A stretch of 64,000 bases of DNA from Stereocaulon alpinum (lineage: Eukaryota; Ascomycota; Lecanoromycetes; Lecanorales; Stereocaulaceae). The stretch covers positions 62,001 to 126,000 of the forward strand of contig JAEUBA010000037.1 in assembly GCA_018257865.1 (NCBI GenBank), read 5' to 3'. Within the stretch, counting starts at the first letter, position 1. Every line of letters starts with the position of its first letter. The notes beneath the pieces were generated by a model. That model made no database searches. It had not been told where the DNA came from and saw nothing but the letters and a program-made list of their open reading frames with translations. The translations under genes and the position numbers were made by a program. Below, one piece after another: positions 56,303-64,000 of this stretch.

Positions 56303-56355
56303 CGTCTATGTTTTCATTGCGGAACGAGACCACGAATTCCCACCCTTGCCCCTAT

Positions 56356-57712
56356 CTAAGGATTTGATGTTATATTGTACGGAAACGGAAGCGAATATAG
56401 CAAATTCGAACTCGTCGTATTCTCAGCGCCACTCGAACTTACTGCAGGTCGCGTGACATTGCTTTCAACCTCGAGTAGCTCGATACGATGTACGCTTGGT
56501 GGGTTCACCACAGTGTGGCGCCGTGGGAAGGCTGTGCAGCCCGATTGAAGGTCTGATGTACAAGTCAGCGCAGCCCGACAGGAAGGGATAGATGCTCATG
56601 CAACTTACTACTAACATAGAAGACAAAATTCTGCGCATTCGTCACAGTCTTACTCGCTGGCAAACCTAAGCACTCATTGACAGCAAGACTATCCGACATT
56701 GTCCCGACACCCCTAAAAATGTACATATTCACCAACATGTTCAACAAAATCCAGATCTGGAACCTGCTAATGGACTCCCCTGCGCCTATAAAGCGAGTGT
56801 CATGACTTGGATCGATGGTCAGACACTGGCTCTTAGCGCTCGACGACGGTGGCGGCAGAGCCGGTATCTCGAAGAAGCGAGGGCATATGATGATGATGCG
56901 GCCGCCTAGAAGTGAAGTCGCGGTACTAATTTGCTGATTGCAGTCTGTATATGCATCTCGCATGGCCGTCGCATCTCGTATGCCTCCCCCATCTTGAAAC
57001 TTCACTTGGCCTTCAGCTGTGACGCAGATGAAACCAGGTGGACCAGGCAATATCGGAGGGGTTAAGGTGATCGGTACATTGGCATTCTGGGTGATATTGA
57101 CGAGGACGTCACGGACGAATTCGGCGTTGGATGCGTCTTTGAAAAATGCCTTGAAAGCCGGACTAGGTTTGGAAGCACTTGTGTCGTCGATAGCGGTCTG
57201 AAGGGAGGTGGAATTGAGGGTGTTGAGAAGCTTGTAGATTTCGCTGATAGTATGTCTTGGGTCAGCAGTTTCTTCTATTGGAGAAAGAAATGGATTTTCC
57301 CGGGTGCGTGAAGTTGCCGGAATCTAGGTTTGGCGAGGTCTTACTGATTGTTGTCGCCGCAATTCAAAATGGGGTATCTTCCATACTCGATGCCTGCGTC
57401 TTCTATGCAAGCATGTGAGACAAAGATATACTCCCAAGACCATAAGAAGACGTACGCGGAAGACGAATCTGAAGGGAGAGAGCAGATCTTGTACTCAATA
57501 GGCCCAGGGCAAGCCGGTAGATTCTGACATTCAACGACCACATTGTGATCAACCATATAAAGCTTCGGACGATACGAAAATGATTCGCAATACCCTAGGG
57601 AACATCATATTTAGCATAACAGCGAGCACTCAACAATCACGTCGCATACCGCGAGAGGCGGCTGGTGGCGGCATTTTGACTTCATACGACGTTTCGCGGA
57701 TGTTTGCTACCA
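56356..57712 (-). CDS. Deuterolysin-like metallopeptidase homologue, zinc motif lost (5' end unresolved)
   Basis: Exons that join in frame are 57712-57650, 57594-57345, 57243-56609 and 56552-56356. The reading begins VANIRETSYEVKMPPPAASR, continues GYCESFSYRPKLYMVDHN..., LNCGDNNHEIYKLLNTLNST, ICPRFFEIPALPPPSSSAKS and NAQNFVFYVSNLQSGCTAFP, and ends in a Ser/Asn tail. This layout resembles fungal secreted M35-like (deuterolysin/lysyl endopeptidase) proteins as I know them. Where those have a zinc-binding HExxH helix (LLHELVH-type), this gene reads ILLNMLVNMYIF: both His are Asn and Glu is Met. Cysteines are kept. The 5' exon and signal peptide were not found; the first codon may be an ATG split by an intron, or further upstream. 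The family assignment is by pattern from memory, and catalytic loss is an inference. Confidence 0.6.
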
Positions 57713-58697
57713 CTGTTAATTGCGGCTAGCAGTCTGCTGGGAGGACTTGGATACTCACTCCACTAAAGTGTCATGTTTCGAAGCCTGGTAAGCAAAGGAG
57801 TACGCTAAGAAATTTGTTAGCCGCTAGAGAGGTTGAAGCTTCTTCACGCGTCTCGGGTATGAGAAGATCATGACCACAACATGGAAAAGGAGAGGTCAAC
57901 AATGATCTTTCGATGAGCTTGGGACTTCTAGGCTTTTGAAGTGTAGTTGGATTAGCACGTCGGACAAAATTGTGCCATGCGTGTACCCAGGATGTGGCGC
58001 GAGAGACGTAGAATTGGAGGTGGAACGATTGAGACGTGCAGTCAGAATATAAGTACTGAATCAATTGCATGTTTCGTTGTACCGCAGGCAGCGTATAAAA
58101 GCACTACAGCTGCATCTAAAGCCAACTGTCTAGCATTCACTTGGGAGTTCATTCGTCCTTTGCCCAAACCAGGCTTCTCACGTTCTAGGAGTATGTGACT
58201 GAGCTCAGACCAGCCTTTCATACTTGTCTTACACAGTAAAAGGTAAGCACTTGCATGATGTCCCGTCAAATTTGATTTCCTCGACATCCATACCCACAAT
58301 GGGGGAAGCTAAGGGGTAAGTTTCTTAACGGCTGATGCTTAGTCTTCCCCTCATTTTCCCCTCCAAGACTACCCATAGATGCACGAGTGCGGGAAAAAGC
58401 CAGAGTGAATATGAAGGGTTGTGTTTTATGATGAAGAAAGAAAAGGAGAGAGCGTTGAAGGATTGCACTTGGAGTCGATATAACGCTAGCCGTATTTGGA
58501 GTAGTACATTGGATTAGTTCCTATGCGGGCTGGTGACAAAGTATCCCACCAGAGCACACGATCCGACTTACACAAATCGTCGTAGTGATACCCCTATTTT
58601 TACCTGCCTGATCTTTCGGCTATAGGTCACTGCTCTCGACAACTCCGACTACTGAAAGACTCACAACCTCACTGCCTCTTTGCAGAGATTGCCAAAC
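57713..58697. other. Intergenic region
   Basis: About 1 kb containing the unresolved 5' part of the metallopeptidase-like gene and the promoter of the PP28-like gene. A hydrophobic stretch on the minus strand near 58060-58120 (LALDAAVVLLYAACG) could be part of a signal peptide but could not be joined. A TATAAAAG string occurs on the plus strand near 58096. Confidence 0.45.
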
Positions 58698-59558
58698 ATG
58701 CCTCCTGGGAGCAGAGGGCGCGCTGGCAAGTTTAGCAAGCCCACTAGAGGCGGTGTGTCACATAGTCCATGGGAAATCTCGACTACTTAGCTAACAAGTG
58801 CGTAGGAGGAAAGAAGTTCAGTAAGGACCTCACTCCACTAGACGCAGATGGCAACCCAACAAGCATGTGGGGGGTCAGTTTATCTGTGTACCCCGCCCCA
58901 ATGATACCAAGCCTGACAATCTACATAGGACCCTCGCGGCGGTAAGAAGACCGAGTCTTCATCGGAGGAAGAGTCGTCAGAAGAAGAGTCATCAGAGGAG
59001 GATGAAGACCCCAACAAGCCTCCTATGACACGTGAAGAACGCCGAGCAGCTGCTAAAGCTAAGAAAGAAGCTGCAATCAAGAAGAAGTCAGGGAAAGTTG
59101 CCGCTCCAGGCGACATGCCCTCTTCATCTTCGGAAGAGGAGGAAGACGATGGTGACATGCCCGCAAATCCAAACCACACTGCAAAATCCCGCTCGCAAGC
59201 CTCCGCGGCACCGATCCAGCCATCAGACGCTCCGTCGTCCAAACCCTCCAAATCTACGCCTGTTTCCCAATTGTCTCGTCGCGAGCGTGAGGCACTACAA
59301 GCCCAGCAGGCGAAAGAGCGCTACCAGAAGCTGCATGCCGAAGGCAAAACAGATGAGGCAAGGGCAGATTTAGCGAGGCTGAGTCTTATAAAGGAGAAGC
59401 GGGAGCAAGAAGCTGCTAGGAAGAAGGCTGAGAAGGAGGAGAAGGAGGCCGCTGAGAAGGAAAGACAAAAGGAGATTGACGAGAAAGAGAAGAAGAAAAG
59501 AGAAGCGGCCATGGGTAGCGGTGGAGGGAAGGGTGGCAAGAAAGGGGCCAAGGCATAA
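58698..59558 (+). CDS. PP28/PDAP1-type phosphoprotein
   Basis: A 250-aa hydrophilic protein with a C-terminal casein-kinase-substrate PP28 domain (~150-215), as in animal PDAP1/HASPP28. Exons are 58698-58752, 58806-58873 and 58929-59558, with introns of 53 and 55 bp. The N-terminus MPPGSRGRAGKFSKPTRGGG is basic and Gly-rich, followed by GNPTSMWGDP and acidic Ser-Glu blocks (SSSEEESSEEESSEEDED) that are good casein kinase 2 targets. The PP28 core reads RREREALQAQQAKERYQKLH and GKTDEARADLARLSLIKEKR, and the end is a Lys/Glu coiled coil finishing GGGKGGKKGAKA. The cellular role of the family is unclear. The start ATG heads the Gly/Arg N-terminus expected for the family. Confidence 0.9.
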
Positions 59559-60560
59559 TTGAGTAGACCAAGAGCGAGCGGGAAACGGGGAGCAGCATGC
59601 TAGATTATTCTTGATAGGGTCATCTGCAAGCATGAGTTATGACTAATAGATAGGGCATAGGCATCTTCATTCTCTTTGTCCATACGAAACACGTAATTCA
59701 AAAATTGCTGAAAGTAATTCGTGCGCTTTGTGGACATAGTGTTTACAGTGACATCTTGGCAGCAGTCCCAGTCAAGTGACAGTGCAAGGTCTCCAATGCC
59801 GCACCCTCGTATCACACTCGGAGGGGTTCGCATAGGTGCAGGAGGCTCTTTCTTTGTCTGAGGCTCTTTCTTTGTACTGAGCCTCGCGCTAGCAGAATCC
59901 ATGACTCTAGCTTTCGAGGCGAGCAGTGTTGGTCTAGCTAAAGGAGACTTGCAGAAGTTCGATATCCTAACGGAAAGACTTCCCATGTAGATAGCCACGG
60001 ATGTAGAACTCTGGAGGACTCGAAACTCGTAATTTCCGTAAATCATAAGATATGCATGTACAGTCAGCCGCTGTCTGCAAGATGGGCCGGTGTGTCACCC
60101 ATGGTTTAGCGCGCGTCCTACCAGGGAAGCCCGCATGATCGGCCGAGATCTCTACGCTAAAAGTCAAGTCCGCCTCTAAATTTGGCCCCTGGAGTTTCAA
60201 TTGTGCCCCCAAACGTTGGGGCTCGCGCCGGCTGGTGGCTGGGCAGCTGATCGAATCTAGTAATGGTAATCGCACACACTCACGAGGCTCTGCTGGGTCT
60301 CGGGATCCCTCCCCCATACTTCGGGAGTCCTGGCCGTGCTCTTGTCAAGATCGAGGTCAATGACTCCTCCGTAAATACTTGCGTCATCCTTCTCCAGGCA
60401 CGAGGACAACAGAAGCCAGAACAGGACGCACAGGCAGCCACCCTGGAGCCCCGTGTTACCACTGACCAAATGGGCTAAGATCCTTCGCCCTTTGCCCTTT
60501 TTCCCTCCTATATATACGTCTTGGAAACATCGATCTTTGCGACACTCCAAAGATAGCTGC
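59559..60560. other. Intergenic region with one weak gene candidate
   Basis: 1 kb between the PP28-like gene and the NLR gene. Apart from the 148-codon frame listed at 59600-60046 I see nothing supported; the frame at 60257-60910 is a shadow of the NLR gene. Confidence 0.5.
59600..60046 (-). CDS. Hypothetical 148-aa protein
   Basis: An ATG-initiated minus-strand frame beginning MIYGNYEFRVLQSSTSVAIY, with a middle containing a duplicated KKEP unit (STKKEPQTKKEPPAP; DNA repeat GGCTCTTTCTTTGT twice at about 59849-59876). It ends in a mixed hydrophilic tail. No family is recognised. It is convergent with the PP28-like gene, with stops about 40 bp apart. It may be a chance frame. Confidence 0.3.
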   Translation of the reverse strand: MIYGNYEFRVLQSSTSVAIYMGSLSVRISNFCKSPLARPTLLASKARVMDSASARLSTKKEPQTKKEPPAPMRTPPSVIRGCGIGDLALSLDWDCCQDVTVNTMSTKRTNYFQQFLNYVFRMDKENEDAYALSISHNSCLQMTLSRII

Positions 60561-63500
60561 ATGGCGATGATGGTAGGCACCCAAGTTCCCGTCTGACAAC
60601 TCTTGTGTTTCACTACTTGTGCTGATATCTCTAGACAACCTCCGCTTCGCCAGAGCCCACAGTCAATCGTTATGGGCTCTCCCAGATCTATTCGCCCGTG
60701 GGCGGAGGCCTCGTCGATGTTGTCTTCGTCCACGGTCTGAACGGCGATCCCCACAAAACATGGACCAGCGAGAAGAAGAAGACCTTTTGGCCATACACCT
60801 TGTTGCCACAAGCAGTTGAAGAAGTAAGAGCTAGGGTCTTGGTATACGGCTATGATGCCGACGTCACGTCGTTTACGGACGGTGCCTCGAAAGACAAAAT
60901 ACACAACCATGCCGAGTCTTTGGTCGCAGTGCTCGCAGCCAACAGACGTTTACGAAAAGCCAGTGAACGACCTATCATTTTCGTCGCCCATTCGCTTGGG
61001 GGTCTCGTCGTCAAACGCGCCTTGATCTACTCGTCCGAGATTCGCGGCAATAATACCGAGCACCTACGTGGTATCTTCGTGTCTACCTACGGCATACTAT
61101 TCTTGGGAACCCCACACTACGGCTCAGATGTGGCCCAGTGGGGCTCTCGTCTTGAATGGATTTGCGGCGCCGTTCTTCCGAGCAAGATTCTTGACAGCCA
61201 ACCGCAGCTAGTGGACGCATTGAAAAAGAACAATGAGACTCTGCAGAACATTGATCGGGGATTCATTCAGATTATGAGCAGATTCCATATCTTCTTCTTC
61301 CACGAAGCCAAGCCTACAAAGCTGGGACTTCAACTACACTTTATCGTGGATGAAGACTCTGCCTCTCCCAACGTTCAAGATGTCGAGCGTGCGGGAATAC
61401 CGGCAGATCACTCCCATATGTGCAAATTCGAAGATGATTCTGCTCCTGGCTTTGACGTGGTTGCGGAAGCGATCATGCGCTACGCTGGCGACGCTCCTGA
61501 TGTCATCAGACAGCGCTGGAACGTGGAGAAGACTGAAAGCCTGGCCAAGAGGCAAGCACAGATTCAGGAGATCATACCTGGTAAGCGATGTCCCAACGCT
61601 CTACTCTCTTGGTATACTGATGTGCATAGGTAGCATAGCAGGAACACCCCATTCAGACTCAACTAGTACAATGTCTCACACACCTGGTAAGATCCCACAC
61701 CATCTGGCACTACCTGGCCTTGAGAACCGATCCTCCTTCCAAGAAGCATATTCAACATATGAGGTTGAAGAGCCAGTAGACGAAGACGCTATGAAGGTGG
61801 AGCGATGATCTGCGAAACCTGGTTCATCAAGCAGTCACACGTGCTTTTGCAAGTGCATTTTAGATAGGATATCTAGGGAACCTACATGGCTCAATTTGCT
61901 GATTTCGGCGTTTCTGTAGATAACTCTGGAATCCTTCCACCCAAAGAATCACCCAAATCTGAAATGAAAGACGGTGCTACCAACACCCCAGCTTCACCTA
62001 TCAAGCCTACGGAACCCTACTTCATAGTCCCCCCAGGTTTTCGCAAAAATACATATTTTGTTGGCATGGATAAGGAATTACTGGAGCTAGATCGACGGCT
62101 CTTCGACAAAAGACGGCGGGTTGGTACTGCAGCAGTATTGCTACATGGCCAGGCTGGTGGTGGCAAATCACACTTAGCTCGACAGTACATCTACGGAGAA
62201 AATCGCAAGAAGTTTACCGGGGGTATATTCTGGGTTCCGGCGAGGTCAAGGGAAGAAAGACACCAACACTTCTGGAACATAAAACAAAAGGTTGTGGACC
62301 GAGAAACCGATAACGCAGGGGACGAATCTACAATTGACGACTACATACGACTGGTAAAAGCATGGTTCGAAGCTCACCACAACTGGCTGATTATCTTTGA
62401 TGGCGTCACAGTCGAGAGCGATGAGGATGTTACGGATCTTGCGGACTTCATACCGGACAGCAAAGATTGCAGCATAATTTACGTCTCAAGAGCTAAGAAC
62501 CTTGAGTCACGGCAACGGCTACTGCGGCCATTCCCTATCAAGATTGGTGCATTGAAAGAAGAAGAGGCCAAAAAATTATTGTTTAAGGAGCTACACATCA
62601 AGAAACCATCTGAAGCAGAAAGGACCAAGGCCACAGACTTGGTCAAGAAAGTTGGCGGTCTACCATTAGCCATCGACGCCATTAGTCGCCGCATTGCTGA
62701 CACTCACGAACCACTTGCTAAGTACAAGTTATCGTATTCTGGTGACGCAACACTCCAAAGTACATACAATGTGATATTCGACGACCTCCGACGCTTGGGC
62801 CATTTAGAAGCCTTGAATTTAATCTACATCCTTTGCTGGTTCGCACAAGACCTACCCGTCGAGATGGTTCACCTTGGGCTCAGGATCCTCCGAGCAGAGA
62901 AAGTAGAGGTGAGAGCTACCGAGACAGGAGGCAGGCCAGACATAAACACTACTTTTGGAGAATTGATGAGATACGCTCTTATAGAAAGGAATGAGCCAAG
63001 TGACAGCGGATCCATGTCATCAAGCCACGACAGCCTCAGCGAACCAGAACCGATTGATATGCTGAAGATCCATAGAGTGGTCCAGAGCTTTTGCTGTGAC
63101 TCACTGAATGCTGCAGGTCTGCTTCCACAATGGCTACGCTATGCAGTAAAACTTTTCTCCTTCTCTTATCAGCAAGCAGACGTCAAAATTCAGCATAAAC
63201 CTGATCCGGGTCGAGTCTCTGATTATCGGTGGTACAAGGTGCATGGACAACGCCTCTGGGACCATACTGTGTCTTACGAAAGCAGCACTCAGCCACTGGA
63301 GAGCATAAGAGAGGAGCTGGGTCTAGTGATCGTACAGATAGATGAGGAGATTCGTCTGCGGCAGCCTAATTCATCCCAGGAAAGTTTGAGCAATGGCGTG
63401 TTCCAGACATCAATCTTTGACAGGACGAGCAGCAGCTCCGACAACTCGATACCAGGACCCACAACACCCAACTATCGGCCAACTCCACCTCCATTGGTGA

Positions 63501-64000
63501 ACGAGAACGAGTATGGATTTCCCAAGTCGATTCCTCCCATCGACTCTCCTGGAAGTTTTGGTATTACAACACCGCGAAGGGAAGTTCACATACTCGGCTC
63601 AGACTACGGTGATCCTAGCTACGAAAGCGATCGAGAAGGGCATCCTACCTCCCATCCTATGGACCATAACCTCTCAGATATGACTGCACGGCCTCCGCCT
63701 CGTACTCGTGCCCCAACGGGAGAGAGCCACAATGAAGGATGGCAACTTGTGGAATCAAGCAGAAAGCCTAGGAAGCCTGCCCGTCGTGATCTAGGAAGCT
63801 TCCGTCCTAGGCCTGTAAGAGCGCAAGTGGATACATCTACAGTGACTCGGAAAGAGGAAGATAGAAAGCCTCACCGAAGAGAGTCATCGCCTGCTCTCAA
63901 GTCTCTTCAGAAGGTCCAGTCGCAGAGTCCCTCACCGCCAAGGAGTGGCATTGCTTCACTCTTCCATCGCGGGCCCCGAGAGCCAATCACTACTGCGACG
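60561..64000 (+). CDS. NLR-like protein: alpha/beta hydrolase plus NB-ARC (3' end beyond window)
   Basis: A partial fungal NLR (at least 1083 aa). Exons: 60561-60572 (MAMM), 60635-61580, 61630-61796 and 61877 to the edge, still open. Residues ~20-290 are a SesB-like alpha/beta hydrolase: VDVVFVHGLNGDPHKTW, nucleophile Ser124 in FVAHSLGGLVVKRAL, and ILFLGTPHYGSDVAQWGSRL. The NB-ARC part has Walker A GQAGGGKS (466-473), Walker B LIIFDGV (546-552) and GGLPLAI (~635). A helical region and a long disordered Ser/Pro/Arg-rich stretch follow up to the edge; no WD40, TPR or ankyrin repeats are seen yet. In fungi this architecture belongs to intracellular non-self/immune-type receptors. The 80-bp joint between hydrolase and NB-ARC (61797-61876) has a weak donor, so two adjacent genes (the second starting at ATG 61886) remain possible. 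The 12-nt first exon is also an inference. Confidence 0.82.

Noticed and set aside
60257..60910. 217-codon minus-strand frame
   Set aside because: It overlaps the first hydrolase exons of the NLR gene, which show clear family motifs; the minus frame has none.

Overview
The window is nuclear DNA of a filamentous ascomycete (Pezizomycotina; Dothideomycetes is plausible but not shown by the sequence alone). The evidence is short GT-AG introns (mostly 46-67 bp), typical fungal families (HET domain, PigL-type N-terminus with ankyrin repeats, fungal F-box proteins, DUF4246, a hydrolase/NB-ARC NLR), and conserved eukaryotic housekeeping genes on both strands with no operon structure. I worked out exon structures by hand from reading frame, splice sites and recalled family conservation; no alignment was run.

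Layout. 0-5 kb: gene-poor, with a probably broken F-box/LRR-like gene. 5-21 kb: dense housekeeping block with mitochondrial GatB/PET112 (-), a DUF4246 protein (-), an App1/DUF2183 phosphatidate-phosphatase-type protein (+), the Golgi protein GMH1/UNC-50 (+), the RES-complex FHA protein Pml1/SNIP1 (-), a second F-box protein (+), a T5orf172/MUG113-type GIY-YIG protein (+) and the 18S rRNA modifier TSR3 (-). 21-29 kb: a GGA-type clathrin adaptor (+), a large orphan protein (+) and a mitochondrial enoyl-CoA hydratase (+). 29-30.3 kb: a strand-asymmetric C-rich then G-rich tract. 30-40.5 kb: a HET protein (-), an SPT10-like acetyltransferase with an integrase-type HHCC zinc finger (-), an omega-like GST (+) and a PigL-N/ankyrin protein (-). 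40.5-48.5 kb: two gene deserts around an amino-acid permease (-) whose upstream region holds GATA motifs. 48.5-64 kb: a Sec7-PH Arf exchange factor (-), a conserved-looking unknown protein (+), a deuterolysin-like protein with a lost zinc motif (-), a PP28/PDAP1-type phosphoprotein (+) and an alpha/beta hydrolase-NB-ARC NLR (+) that runs off the right edge.

The genes do not form one pathway. Themes are vesicle traffic (GMH1, GGA, Arf-GEF), RNA and protein synthesis (GatB, Pml1, TSR3) and candidate non-self recognition (HET, PigL-N/ankyrin, NLR). The most distinctive finding is a 4-nt microexon in GMH1 that is needed to restore a deeply conserved motif. No tRNA, rRNA or CRISPR array and no intact transposon was recognised.
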